Assembly: GCF_000934545.1 (NCBI RefSeq)
Contig: NZ_CP010554.1
Coordinates: 2,232,001 to 2,296,000 of the forward strand
Origin: Rugosibacter aromaticivorans
GTDB lineage: Bacteria > Pseudomonadota > Gammaproteobacteria > Burkholderiales > Rhodocyclaceae
Direction of reading: 5' to 3'
DNA: 64,000 nt
In this document: piece by piece, positions 53,635 through 62,668 of the stretch
Numbering within the stretch: position 1 is the stretch's first letter
Layout: each line of letters begins with the position of its first letter
The notes under the pieces: model-generated
What the model saw: the letters and a program-made list of their open reading frames with translations, nothing else
The model's database searches: none
What the model was told of the DNA's origin: nothing
Position numbers and translations under genes: made by a program

Positions 53635-54705
53635 TTACTGATCAAACCTGCGCAACGGCCAGAAATTGAAAAAGCTGGCGAAGGCGACCATGAGAGGAAA
53701 AGTAATTGCCAACATGCTCGTTGCCAGCCAAAGTTCCAGCGCATAATCCGGGGCGCCGCCAGGAAGGCCAAAGCGACTAATAGCAATGGCACGATATAAC
53801 GCGTGCAGAGTCACGGCCAGCAATGCCGCAGCGAATATCAACACCAAGCCGCGCCAGGGCTGGGACAGGCGAACAAACGGCGCACCTTCAAACATCACCA
53901 GGATGACGAAGACACCGAAAATCATCGATACGCAGACTCGTACCATGAAGGCCACCACATCCATGCCTTGACTAGTGATGAACACGTACCACAGTGCGGC
54001 CACTATCAGCGCGATGAGTACGCTGGCGGCGATCCCGAACAGAGGTTGCCGACCGTAAGCCGGGCTGGCCTGAGCCAGCAGCGGCAAGGGCCAGAAGTCG
54101 AGCAGCACCAGACACAGAATCGCGACCACCCCACCGAGGCTGGCAGTCAGCGGCAGCCAGGCAGTGAACATGCCATGCGGGTCGAGCGTGGCCTGATAAA
54201 AAGGCGCTTGCTGCGAGAAGCTGAAATCAAACAACAGGTGATACAAGAGCCACGCCAGGCCATACGCTGTCACCAGGAGTGCAAAACCTATTGCCACCGG
54301 CTTATCGCCCAGCAAAGCGGTAAAAGGCCAACGCTGAAACGGGATGATCAGCGTTAAAGTCATCGGCACAGCAAAGATCAAAAACATGTTCACAAACGGC
54401 GTTGGCGGTTGAATGCTTCCGCCCACGGTGACATATGAAATATAAGCAACCAGTGCACCCACCGTCGCCATCAACAAAGAAAAAGCGAGGCCGCGTGTGA
54501 GTTGCGGCATTGCTGCAATCGATGCTGGATGATGGCTCCCCCACGCCAAGCCGATCACCATCTGCATGGGCACCATGGCTACCATGATCAAGCTGACCCA
54601 GGTTAACATCGCCTCTGGCGAGAGCGACACTGATATCCACAACGCGGCACTCACAACGAGCACGCTTGCAACAAGCCCCAGCATGGGTTGGCTATCCAGC
54701 TTCAT
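53635..54705 (-). CDS. Multi-pass membrane protein, unknown function
   Basis: 356 residues with about ten hydrophobic segments (for example LVASVLVVSAALWISVSL and LLMATVGALVAYISYVTVGG) and almost no soluble parts. I do not recognise the family. It is separated by 158 bases from the CitE-like gene and lies at the end of the CoA-linked catabolic gene set on the same strand. A transport role for an acid or small metabolite is possible but not shown by sequence. Confidence 0.7.
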   Translation of the reverse strand: MKLDSQPMLGLVASVLVVSAALWISVSLSPEAMLTWVSLIMVAMVPMQMVIGLAWGSHHPASIAAMPQLTRGLAFSLLMATVGALVAYISYVTVGGSIQPPTPFVNMFLIFAVPMTLTLIIPFQRWPFTALLGDKPVAIGFALLVTAYGLAWLLYHLLFDFSFSQQAPFYQATLDPHGMFTAWLPLTASLGGVVAILCLVLLDFWPLPLLAQASPAYGRQPLFGIAASVLIALIVAALWYVFITSQGMDVVAFMVRVCVSMIFGVFVILVMFEGAPFVRLSQPWRGLVLIFAAALLAVTLHALYRAIAISRFGLPGGAPDYALELWLATSMLAITFPLMVAFASFFNFWPLRRFDQ

Positions 54706-54863
54706 GTTTTATCCCCCTGTATTTTATGATTTTTAAAAACAAATACTTGCTTACCAATGACTTTTAACGTTAATGTATTGTCATTATTACCAAGTGTTAC
54801 AGCGAACACATTGTACACATCGCGCTTTCAATCAACGGTGATGTACTGTACCTTTGCCACGAC

Positions 54864-55673
54864 CTAAGACTGTGAGCGGGAAAGTATCCGCTGTGCCTTG
54901 TGCAATAAGGGCCGATCTATCATCACGCCATCCACCGCGACCGCATTGGCACCCGCCGCACCACCTGCGGCAAGCACCTTGCGCGCCCAGAGAATTTCTT
55001 CTGGCATCGGCTGCCAAGTGGTGTTAACTGCACCAACCTGCCGCGGATGAATGCATAATTTACCCCCCATGCCTAGCGCCTTGGCATGGCGCGCGTCAGC
55101 TACCACGCGCGATTCATCATCCATTGCCAGTGTCACGCCATCAATGGGGGCCAATAAGCCTGCCCAACGCGAAATAACCACCAGCTGCGAACGCGCATAA
55201 AGCAGCGCTGTATCGCTACCGTCGCAATTCATATCCAGCTGAAAATCCATCGAACCAAAGGCCAGCCGTTCAACGCCGCTAGCCCGTGCAATTTCCTGCG
55301 CATGACACAACCCCGTCGCTGTTTCAATGATAGGAATGACTCGGCATGCAGCCTGTGCGCGGACTTGGGCACGCACTTGGGTAATATTTTCGGCATACTC
55401 AGCTTTGGGCAAAAATACGCCACAAATTCCAGCATGCTCCAAAACCGTCAAGTCCTCCAGAAACCAGGGCGTATCCACTGCGTTAATACGTACATAAACC
55501 AAAACATCCGGCCGGGCAAACACAGCCTGCATAATCGCTGTGCGGGCGGCGGCCTTTTCTGCATCCGCAACAGCATCTTCCAAATCAATAATGATCGCAT
55601 CCGCACCTGAATCCAGCGCTTTGATAAAGCGCTCCGGTCGGTTACCGGGAACAAATAGAAACGAGTGCTGCAT
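54864..55673 (-). CDS. ccl: CitE/HpcH-type lyase, probable (S)-citramalyl-CoA lyase
   Basis: 269 residues of the CitE/malyl-CoA lyase family. Motifs: SFLFVPGNRPERFIKALDSG, IIDLEDAVADAEK, VRINAVDTPWFLEDL, IPIIETATGLCHA, the Mg-binding GSMDFQLDMN and GKLCIHPRQV. Citramalyl-CoA lyase splits citramalyl-CoA into acetyl-CoA and pyruvate, the last step of itaconate breakdown. The assignment rests on its neighbours, which match the P. aeruginosa itaconate set; sequence alone would also allow a malyl- or citryl-CoA lyase. Confidence 0.75.
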   Translation of the reverse strand: MQHSFLFVPGNRPERFIKALDSGADAIIIDLEDAVADAEKAAARTAIMQAVFARPDVLVYVRINAVDTPWFLEDLTVLEHAGICGVFLPKAEYAENITQVRAQVRAQAACRVIPIIETATGLCHAQEIARASGVERLAFGSMDFQLDMNCDGSDTALLYARSQLVVISRWAGLLAPIDGVTLAMDDESRVVADARHAKALGMGGKLCIHPRQVGAVNTTWQPMPEEILWARKVLAAGGAAGANAVAVDGVMIDRPLLHKAQRILSRSQS

Positions 55674-55675
55674 CG

Positions 55676-57070
55676 TTACAGCAAGCGGCCAAGCTGCTTT
55701 TGTTCAGTTAGCGTCCATGCCAGCTGAATCAACCGCGTGATCTCGTCCGCACTCGCACCACCAGAAAACGCCGCCAGCCGCCGCGCTTTGTCTTCCAGTT
55801 CCGGGCGCGACAAGGTATTGCCGGGGTCTCCCTTGGGTTCGTCGACCCGCCCATGCAGTAGGCGCCCGTCCCGCGTTGTTACTGTCACCTTGCCTATCCA
55901 GCGCACCGGATAGGCGGTATCCACTTCTTCATCCAGCACCATCACCACACGGCGGCAAAAGTCCGTCGTCATGGCATCAAAGAAGTGCTGATCAAATTCA
56001 GTCAGACCCGCGAAACCAAACCGGGCGACCAACGCCAGCACTGTGCCCATGGAAAATTTGGCATGATGCACGGTGCGCGGATCAACCACCGGGCCGAGCA
56101 CGTCGATGGCAGCTTTATGCACATGGCACACCACCTTGGCAATGTCGTCAGCATGCAGGCCGTTGGTTGTCATCACCCGCAACAGCGCATCGGCCGCCGG
56201 ATGCGTGTGGCGGCACGAGGCGTGGAACTTGAATGAGGTTTCTGCCAGCGCCCAGCGACTGCCCAGCCGGTCAGTTAGTTTCGCTGGTTGCGGCGCGGGT
56301 GAAATTGCGCACATGCCGGTGGCCATGCCTTGATCGCCTTCAAGAATTTTCCGCGCACCGGTAAAACCTTCTTTAGCCAGCCAGGCCGCCGTCAGCCCAT
56401 TGCCCGCTGCGCGCGCGGTGTGTAGTTGCTTTGAGTCGGCGGCATCGCGCAGGAATTCCCACAAACCCGCAGCCTGCGTGCCCGCCGAACCAAAGGCATG
56501 CAGCATCTGTTCTGCATTAAGCCCGAGTAAAGAGCCCGCAGCAGCGGCAGCGGCTAGCGTGCCCGCCGTGCCCGTCGTGTGGAATATGCGGTAATGCGAA
56601 CGCCCAAGAAATTCGCCAACGCGAATGCCGACTTCGTAACCGACGACGACCGCCAACAGAAAATCCTTGCCTGACTTGCCCAGCGACTGCGCCAGCGCCA
56701 GGGCAGGCGGGAATACCACCGTGGCCGGGTGGAACACCGAACCATTGTGCACGTCATCCTGCTCGACATAATGCGAAGCCGCGGCATTCACCATCGCTGC
56801 AAAGTAGGCGCTGGTACTGCGCCGCGAAATCAACACTTCGGCATCGGCATTAAATGTCACATCATGTGTCAGCGAGGGGCCCATGGCTTGTGCAAACCGA
56901 TCAATGGCTTCTACCGGACGCGCACCCTTGCCAGCCAGCGCAGAGGCCAGCCAGTCGAGAAACAAATCTTCGGCGCGGCGCAATACGGGGATGGGAATAT
57001 GCTCGAAACGCAGCGCGGCGGCAAAGCGGGCGAGTGCCGCGCTGGCTCCTTGTTCAGTTTGCACGCTCAT
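55676..57070 (-). CDS. MmgE/PrpD family protein
   Basis: 464 residues. Family pattern: DLFLDWLASALAGKG, YFAAMVNAAASHYVEQDDVH, HPATVVFPPALALAQSLGKS, FHASCRHTHPAADALL and VDPRTVHHAKFSMGTVLALV. MmgE/PrpD proteins dehydrate 2-methylcitrate or decarboxylate cis-aconitate to itaconate (the IRG1/CadA group). Lying between CitE- and CoA-transferase-type genes, it corresponds to the MmgE/PrpD gene of the P. aeruginosa itaconate cluster, whose exact role is not settled. It abuts both neighbours. Confidence 0.9.
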   Translation of the reverse strand: MSVQTEQGASAALARFAAALRFEHIPIPVLRRAEDLFLDWLASALAGKGARPVEAIDRFAQAMGPSLTHDVTFNADAEVLISRRSTSAYFAAMVNAAASHYVEQDDVHNGSVFHPATVVFPPALALAQSLGKSGKDFLLAVVVGYEVGIRVGEFLGRSHYRIFHTTGTAGTLAAAAAAGSLLGLNAEQMLHAFGSAGTQAAGLWEFLRDAADSKQLHTARAAGNGLTAAWLAKEGFTGARKILEGDQGMATGMCAISPAPQPAKLTDRLGSRWALAETSFKFHASCRHTHPAADALLRVMTTNGLHADDIAKVVCHVHKAAIDVLGPVVDPRTVHHAKFSMGTVLALVARFGFAGLTEFDQHFFDAMTTDFCRRVVMVLDEEVDTAYPVRWIGKVTVTTRDGRLLHGRVDEPKGDPGNTLSRPELEDKARRLAAFSGGASADEITRLIQLAWTLTEQKQLGRLL

Positions 57071-58258
57071 TCAAATGGCTCCCTCACGCTCAAGTTGCCG
57101 GATCTCGTTTTCATCCAAGCCCAGCTCGACCAAAATCGCCTGCGTATGTTCGCCCAGCGCAGGCACGGCATCCATGCGTGGCTCGTCGCTTGCCGACATG
57201 CCGGGTGGCAGCAGCGCAGGCAATGCGCCCACCGGGGAATCGATGGTGCGCCAGCGGTCGCGCGCCGCAAGTTGCGGATGCCGCCACACTGCTGCCATGT
57301 CATTGACGCGCGCATTGGCAATGCCAGCCGCATCGAGCCGCTCAACCAGTGTTGCCACATCGAGTTGAGAAAAAACGGATTCAATAATTGCTGCCAAATC
57401 TTCACGATGTGTCTGACGCTGCGCATTGCCAGCGAATCGTTCGTCTTGAGCCAGTTCAGGGCGTAGCAAAACGCGCGCGCAGAACACCACCCACTCACGC
57501 TCGTTTTGCAGACCCAGCATTACCGTACTCGCCGTGTCGCCAGCGCCGACTTTAAACGGACCATACGGATAAATCGTCGCATGCGCAGCACCTGTGCGCC
57601 CCGGCGGCGGCTGATCGTCGATGCTGTAGTACAGCGGATAACTCATCCACTCGGCCATGGCCTCTAACATGGAAATTTCGATGCGGCGGCCGCGGCCCGT
57701 TTTACCGCGCTCCAGCAACGCGGCGAGAATGTTTGAATAGGCATACATGCCGGCGGCGATGTCGGCAGCCGAATTACCCGCCTTGCAGGGCGACCCGGGC
57801 GTGCCGGTAATCGAGAGGAAGCCGGATTCGCTTTGGATCAGCAAATCGTAGGCCTTCTTTTCCGTGTAGGGGCCGTTGTCGCCGTAACCGGAAATATCGC
57901 AAAGGATAAGTTGCGGATAAACTTTCTCCAGCACGTCGAAAGAAAGCCCGAGACGCGCGGCGGCTCCCGGCGCGAGATTCTGCACCAGCACGTCAGCTTT
58001 CGCCAGCAGGCGCTCCAGCACGCCGCGCGCCAGCGGGTGCTTGACGTCCAGCGTCAGGCTTTCCTTGGAGCGATTGGTCCATACAAAGTGCGACGCCATG
58101 CCGCGCGTGCGCGTGTCGTACCCCCGCGCAAAATCGCCGCTGCCCGGACGTTCGATCTTGATCACCCGCGCGCCCAGGTCGGCCAGTTGACGCGTGGCGA
58201 ACGGCGCCGCAATCGCATGTTCCAGCGTCACGACCGTAATGCCTTCCAGCGGACGCAT
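57071..58258 (-). CDS. ict: Family III (CaiB/BaiF) CoA-transferase, probable itaconate CoA-transferase
   Basis: 395 residues. Starts MRPLEGITVVTLEHAIAAPF; the catalytic aspartate is probably Asp138 in KKAYDLLIQSESGF, followed by GTPGSPCKAGNSAADIAAGM. It moves CoA from succinyl-CoA or a similar donor to a dicarboxylate such as itaconate. A dispersed repeat (57531-57555) encodes VGAGDTAS in the conserved PFK...VMLGLQNEREW segment, where relatives have a short glycine-rich turn. Adjacent to acyl-CoA dehydrogenase (1-base overlap) and MmgE/PrpD genes. Confidence 0.8.
   Translation of the reverse strand: MRPLEGITVVTLEHAIAAPFATRQLADLGARVIKIERPGSGDFARGYDTRTRGMASHFVWTNRSKESLTLDVKHPLARGVLERLLAKADVLVQNLAPGAAARLGLSFDVLEKVYPQLILCDISGYGDNGPYTEKKAYDLLIQSESGFLSITGTPGSPCKAGNSAADIAAGMYAYSNILAALLERGKTGRGRRIEISMLEAMAEWMSYPLYYSIDDQPPPGRTGAAHATIYPYGPFKVGAGDTASTVMLGLQNEREWVVFCARVLLRPELAQDERFAGNAQRQTHREDLAAIIESVFSQLDVATLVERLDAAGIANARVNDMAAVWRHPQLAARDRWRTIDSPVGALPALLPPGMSASDEPRMDAVPALGEHTQAILVELGLDENEIRQLEREGAI
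57531..57555 (+). repeat. Dispersed 25-bp repeat, copy 11
   Basis: GCCGT, GTCG, then CCAGCGCCGACTTT and AA. It lies inside the CoA-transferase gene, read on the minus strand as VGAGDTAS in a functional loop. Confidence 0.8.
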
Positions 58259-59418
58259 CAGAACGATCTCGGCAAGCCGAGCACGTGCTCGGCGACATAG
58301 GACAAAATCAGGTTGGTCGAAATCGGCGCCACCTGATACAGCCGCGTTTCGCGGAACTTGCGCTCAATATCGTACTCGGCCGCAAAGCCGAAGCCGCCGT
58401 GCGTTTGCAGGCACACATTGGCCGCTTCCCACGAGGCCTTGGCCGCCAGATATTTGGCCATATTGGCTTCTGCGCCGCAGGGCTGATGCGCATCAAACAA
58501 GGCGCAGGCTTGCCAGCGCATCAGGTTCGCGGCTTCCGTTTCGATATGGCTTTCGGCAATCGGAAACTGCACGGCCTGATTCTTGCCGATCGGGCGGTCA
58601 AACACGATGCGATCATTGGCATACTTCGTCGCACGGTCAATGAACCAGTAGGCGTCGCCAATGCATTCGGCGGCAATCAAGGTGCGCTCGGCGTTGAGTC
58701 CGTCGAGGATGTACTTGAAGCCTTTGCCTTCTTCGCCAATCAGGTTTTTCGCCGGAATTTCCAGGTTGTCGAAAAAGACTTCATTGGTTTCATGATTGAC
58801 CATGTTGCGAATCGGCCGCACGCTCATGCCCTTGCCAATCGTTTCTTTGAGATCGACGATGAAAGTCGACATGCCCTCGGATTTGCGTTTCACCTCGGCT
58901 ACCGGCGTCGTGCGTGCCAGCAGGATCATCAGGTCGGAATGCTGAATGCGCGAGATCCAGACCTTCTGCCCATTGACCACATAACGATCACCGTGCTTCA
59001 CTGCCGTAGTCTTCAGTTTGGTCGTATCCGTACCCGTCGTCGGCTCGGTCACCGCCATCGATTGCAAGCGCAGTTTGCCGCTGGCGATGCCCGGCAGATA
59101 TTTGGCTTTCTGTTCGGCTGAACCATGCCGCAGCAAGGTGCTCATGTTGTACATCTGGCCATGGCAGGCGCCGGCATTGCCGCCGCAACGATTAACCTCT
59201 TCCATCACGACCGAGGCTTCAGCCAGACCCAGCCCGGCACCACCGTATTCCTGCGGAATCATCACCGCCAGCCAACCCGCCTCGGTCAGCGCATTGACGA
59301 ATGCTTCCGGATAGCCGCGCGCCTCATCAATACGACGAAAATACTCATCGGGATAATGTGCGCATAAATCACGCAACGCCTCGCGCAGTTCGGGAAATTT
59401 TTCAGCAGCAGCATTCAT
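58258..59418 (-). CDS. Acyl-CoA dehydrogenase family protein
   Basis: 386 residues. Typical motifs: AVTEPTTGTDTTKL, VWISRIQHSDLMILL, DGLNAERTLIAAE and the C-terminal GFGFAAEYDIERKFRETRLY. The usual catalytic glutamate of YEG(T/S) is absent: the segment reads LYQVAPISTN. Glu244 in DGLNAERT occupies the helix-G position used by isovaleryl- and long-chain acyl-CoA dehydrogenases, so that residue is the likely base. The P. aeruginosa itaconate cluster has an acyl-CoA dehydrogenase gene at the equivalent position; its substrate there is uncertain. It overlaps the hydratase gene by 4 bases. Confidence 0.92.
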   Translation of the reverse strand: MNAAAEKFPELREALRDLCAHYPDEYFRRIDEARGYPEAFVNALTEAGWLAVMIPQEYGGAGLGLAEASVVMEEVNRCGGNAGACHGQMYNMSTLLRHGSAEQKAKYLPGIASGKLRLQSMAVTEPTTGTDTTKLKTTAVKHGDRYVVNGQKVWISRIQHSDLMILLARTTPVAEVKRKSEGMSTFIVDLKETIGKGMSVRPIRNMVNHETNEVFFDNLEIPAKNLIGEEGKGFKYILDGLNAERTLIAAECIGDAYWFIDRATKYANDRIVFDRPIGKNQAVQFPIAESHIETEAANLMRWQACALFDAHQPCGAEANMAKYLAAKASWEAANVCLQTHGGFGFAAEYDIERKFRETRLYQVAPISTNLILSYVAEHVLGLPRSF

Positions 59419-60302
59419 GGAAATCTCTCGGTAACGGTTGCCTGCATGGTTATGCGGCCTTGCTGATCTTCAATCCAGAGGCTGAATTTGCCTTCACCCG
59501 TCGGCGCACCGCAAACACGAAACGAGCCAGTACAAAACAAAGGGCTCACCGCGCGGAATTCAAACCGTGCAGGCACACATTGGGGTTGCTCGCGGCGCAA
59601 TAAATCCAGTAAAAGCGTGGCCTGTAACGGGCCATGCACCACCAGACCAGGATAGCCCTCAACCTCGGTGGTGTAAGGGTAATCGTAATGAATGCGGTGG
59701 CCGATAAAAGTGAGCGCAGAGTAACGGAACAACAACACCGGATCAGGCACGATAGTGCGCGACCATGCTGGCTCCCGAGCGGCGATTGAAAAAGTCGGCG
59801 CTGGTGATACGGCAGTAGCGGCGGATTGCGCATGATTGGTATCAGGATCATCCCGATACACAATGTCTTGTTCTTCAATCACGCAAACGCCCGCCGCATC
59901 GCTGATGTCGTGCCGCAAGCGCAGAAAAATCATATCGCCGCTGCGCCCCTGTTTCTGGCTCACGCTCAGGATGGTTGAGCGCCGTTCAACTGGTTGGCCT
60001 ACACGCAATGGCCGTAAAAATTCCACGCGCGCACCGGCAAACATTCTTCGTGGCAGTGGCACAGGAGGAAGAAATCCTCCCCGAGGTGGATGGCCATCCC
60101 CCCCTAGTTCAGATTGACGGCTCGCCGTCAAAAAATACAAGCCATGCCAAAACGGTGGAACAACATCCCCTTCGTTTGGCACAGGGTCCTGACGGTCAAG
60201 GGTGGCGCTAAACAACACCAGCGGTTTGGCGTGCAGTACATCCTGCACCACCTCGCTGCGGCCTGTCCATTGCGCGAGATATTCCATATCGACTGTCATA
60301 CG
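59415..60302 (-). CDS. ich: MaoC/HTD2-type hydratase, probable itaconyl-CoA hydratase
   Basis: About 295 residues of the FAS1-like/HTD2 hydratase group. The signature is YSALTFIGHRIHYDYPYTTE followed by VEGYPGLVVHGPLQATLLLD, as in mesaconyl-C4-CoA hydratases. It would hydrate itaconyl- or mesaconyl-CoA to citramalyl-CoA. The linker between the two half-domains carries the dispersed repeat (AVSPAPTFS, 59789-59813). ATG at 60302 was chosen since the family begins MTVDMEYLAQWTGR; a GTG at 60371 would extend it by 23 residues. Confidence 0.8.
   Translation of the reverse strand, partial: RMTVDMEYLAQWTGRSEVVQDVLHAKPLVLFSATLDRQDPVPNEGDVVPPFWHGLYFLTASRQSELGGDGHPPRGGFLPPVPLPRRMFAGARVEFLRPLRVGQPVERRSTILSVSQKQGRSGDMIFLRLRHDISDAAGVCVIEEQDIVYRDDPDTNHAQSAATAVSPAPTFSIAAREPAWSRTIVPDPVLLFRYSALTFIGHRIHYDYPYTTEVEGYPGLVVHGPLQATLLLDLLRREQPQCVPARFEFRAVSPLFCTGSFRVCGAPTGEGKFSLWIEDQQGRITMQATVTERFP
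59789..59813 (-). repeat. Dispersed 25-bp repeat, copy 12
   Basis: On the minus strand: GCCGT, ATCA, core CCAGCGCCGACTTTT, T. It codes for AVSPAPTF in the hydratase linker. Confidence 0.9.
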
Positions 60303-60393
60303 CGACTCATTTTGATATAACCAATTGACCTGACCAATCAATGGCCGCAACGGAGTGTCACGGGGTATCACAGCGTGTCACACGCTGCCACAC

Positions 60394-61596
60394 TCAAAGA
60401 CGCTCAATCACCATGGCCAAGCCTTGCCCAATGCCGATGCACAGGCTGACCACCGCATAACGCTTTTTGCTGCGGATGAGTTCTCGCGTTGCAGTCAGGG
60501 TTAAACGGGCACCCGATGCACCGAGCGGATGGCCCAGCGCAATGGCGCCACCATTGGGATTAACACGCGGATCATCCAGCGCTATCTTCATTATTTTCAG
60601 GCAAGACAATACCTGCGACGCAAATGCTTCGTTAATTTCGATAATGTCCATGTCTTGCAATGTCAGCCCGGCGCGTGCCAAGGCTTTGGGAATCGCATAC
60701 GCGGGACCTACCCCCATGATGCGTGGCGCAACCCCCGCCGCCGCCGCTGAAATAATCCGTGCGAGCGGTTTAACCCCGGCTTTTTCACCTGCAGCGCGGC
60801 TACCGATCAACAAGGCAGCAGCGCCATCATTAATACCAGACGCATTGCCCGCCGTCACCACACCGCCGACCGCCAAAGGCTTCAGTGCAGAAAGTGTCGT
60901 CAGGGTTGCTTCCGGGCGCGGATGTTCATCCTGATCAACGATACGCGGCGGCGATTTGCGCCCGGTGGGCACGCTGACAGGCGTAATTTCTTCCGTAAAA
61001 AAACCTGCGGCACGGGCTTTTTCATACTTGGCTTGCGATCCCGCCGCGAAAACATCGGCTTCTTCGCGCGAGATACCGAAATCCTTGGCGACGTTATCTC
61101 CCGTTTCTGGCATCGAGTCATTGCCATACCGCGAAATCATGTCTGGATTGGGGAACCGCGTGCCGATCGTGCTGTCGTACATTTTTACATCACGGCTGTA
61201 GGCGCTGTCTGCCTTGCCAATAACATAGGGCGCACGACTCATGCTTTCCACGCCACCGGCAAGATAAAGCTCACCCTCGCCACAGGTCAGCGCCCGTGCG
61301 GCATCCACCACCGCACCCAGGCCGCTAGCGCATAGACGGTTCACCGTCTGCCCCGGCACAGTGACGGGAAAGTCCGCCAGCAACAGGGCGTTGCGTGCAA
61401 TGTTGCGTGCATCTTCGCCGGCTTGCGTGACGCATCCGAGCAGCACATCCTCAATCTGCACCGGCTCCCAGGGTGAGCGCTCAACCAGGGTTTTCATCAC
61501 GCCCGCAATTAAATCGTCGGGACGAACAGCTGCCAGAGCACCGGCATGCCGCCCAAAAGCTGAACGTAGGCCGTCGTAAATATAGGCATCAAGCAT
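60394..61596 (-). CDS. Acetyl-CoA acetyltransferase (thiolase)
   Basis: 400 residues. Active-site motifs: Cys89 in QTVNRLCASGLGAVV, GHPLGASGARL (His) and SLCIGIGQGLAM (second Cys), plus GGVESMSRAPYV. It is a degradative-type thiolase, of the group containing acetoacetyl-CoA and 3-oxoadipyl-CoA thiolases, so it could act on a 3-oxoacyl-CoA formed by the SDR. The gene lies 91 bases upstream of the hydratase ATG and likely belongs to the same operon. Confidence 0.93.
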   Translation of the reverse strand: MLDAYIYDGLRSAFGRHAGALAAVRPDDLIAGVMKTLVERSPWEPVQIEDVLLGCVTQAGEDARNIARNALLLADFPVTVPGQTVNRLCASGLGAVVDAARALTCGEGELYLAGGVESMSRAPYVIGKADSAYSRDVKMYDSTIGTRFPNPDMISRYGNDSMPETGDNVAKDFGISREEADVFAAGSQAKYEKARAAGFFTEEITPVSVPTGRKSPPRIVDQDEHPRPEATLTTLSALKPLAVGGVVTAGNASGINDGAAALLIGSRAAGEKAGVKPLARIISAAAAGVAPRIMGVGPAYAIPKALARAGLTLQDMDIIEINEAFASQVLSCLKIMKIALDDPRVNPNGGAIALGHPLGASGARLTLTATRELIRSKKRYAVVSLCIGIGQGLAMVIERL

Positions 61597-61668
61597 GGAT
61601 AACTCCTTTGACCACCTTATTGGGAGGTGGTAAGTGGTAAGCGGGAGAAAAGCTTGCAGTCAGTGTAG

Positions 61669-62589
61669 TCAGACCGGATCCCAACTAAAAATATCGCCAG
61701 AAATATCCAGCGGAACAAAGCTGGAACGGAGTGCCGGCATGGCGTGTTCAGCAACCGTCTGCGGCGTCCACCCTTCGCTGCGATGAATGCCGCGTGTCGG
61801 CCGTGGCTGGCTCATGAGAAATATTTCATTACTACGCACAGCAAAAATTTGTCCGGTCACATCTTTTGCCGCATCAGAAGCCAGATAGACAACCACAGGT
61901 GCAATTTTTGCTGTTTCCATGGTCTGCAATCGCTTGACACGCGCTTGTTGCGCCGGGGTCTCGGTCGGGATAGAGCCAATCATGCGGCTCCAGGCAAAAG
62001 GTGAAATACAGTTGGAACGCACGTTGTAGCGACGCATATCCAACGCGATTGATTTGGACAACGCGGCAATACCCAATTTAGCGGCTGAATAATTAGCCTG
62101 ACCCAGGTTGCCAATCAAGCCAGATGTGGATGTCATATGGACATACGAGCTGCTTTCCTGCTTGCGAAAATGTTCAGCGGCGGCGCGGCTCACAAAGAAA
62201 GCGCCATTCAGATGCACGTCAATCACTGCGTGCCATTGCTCCTCGGTCATCTTGTGAAAAATCACATCACGCAAAATACCGGCATTGTTCACGACGCTAT
62301 CGATGCGCCCGAAGTTATCCAGCGCGCATTCAATAATGCGGTGAGCACTGGCCCATGAAGCCACACTTTCATAATTCGCCACGGCCTGCCCGCCCTTGGC
62401 GAGGATTTCCTGAACCACGCTTCCAGCGGGGGTCTGATCGCTGCCTGAACCATCGGCCGCACCGCCCAGATCGTTGACCACCACGCGCGCGCCTTCTGCC
62501 GCCATCAATAATGCGATATCGCGGCCTATGCCTCGACCTGCACCGGTGACGACGACGACCTTGTCTTGCATCATGCCTTGCTCACTCAC
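61669..62589 (-). CDS. Short-chain dehydrogenase/reductase (HSD17B4-like)
   Basis: About 306 residues. Cofactor motif VVVVTGAGRGIGRDIALLMA, then NDLGG, NNAGIL and the catalytic YSAAK (Tyr/Lys) with an upstream serine in MTSTSGLIG. The pattern VVVNDLGG and a ~60-residue C-terminal extension resemble 3-hydroxyacyl-CoA dehydrogenases of the 17-beta-HSD4 group. It could oxidise a 3-hydroxyacyl-CoA for the following thiolase. GTG at 62589 with AAGGAG nine bases upstream fits best; an ATG at 62619 is the alternative. Confidence 0.88.
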   Translation of the reverse strand: MSEQGMMQDKVVVVTGAGRGIGRDIALLMAAEGARVVVNDLGGAADGSGSDQTPAGSVVQEILAKGGQAVANYESVASWASAHRIIECALDNFGRIDSVVNNAGILRDVIFHKMTEEQWHAVIDVHLNGAFFVSRAAAEHFRKQESSSYVHMTSTSGLIGNLGQANYSAAKLGIAALSKSIALDMRRYNVRSNCISPFAWSRMIGSIPTETPAQQARVKRLQTMETAKIAPVVVYLASDAAKDVTGQIFAVRSNEIFLMSQPRPTRGIHRSEGWTPQTVAEHAMPALRSSFVPLDISGDIFSWDPV

Positions 62590-62668
62590 GGCTTTCTTCT
62601 CCTTGTCAAATAAGTTCAAACAGGCAACGTTTTCTATTCATGAAAACATTGGCTGTGGATATTCATTC

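Noticed and set aside
4410..59813. The 25-bp word as a replication-polarised signal (KOPS- or Chi-like)
   Set aside because: Six copies in one orientation and eight in the other within 55 kb, without a switch point, do not show strand polarity.
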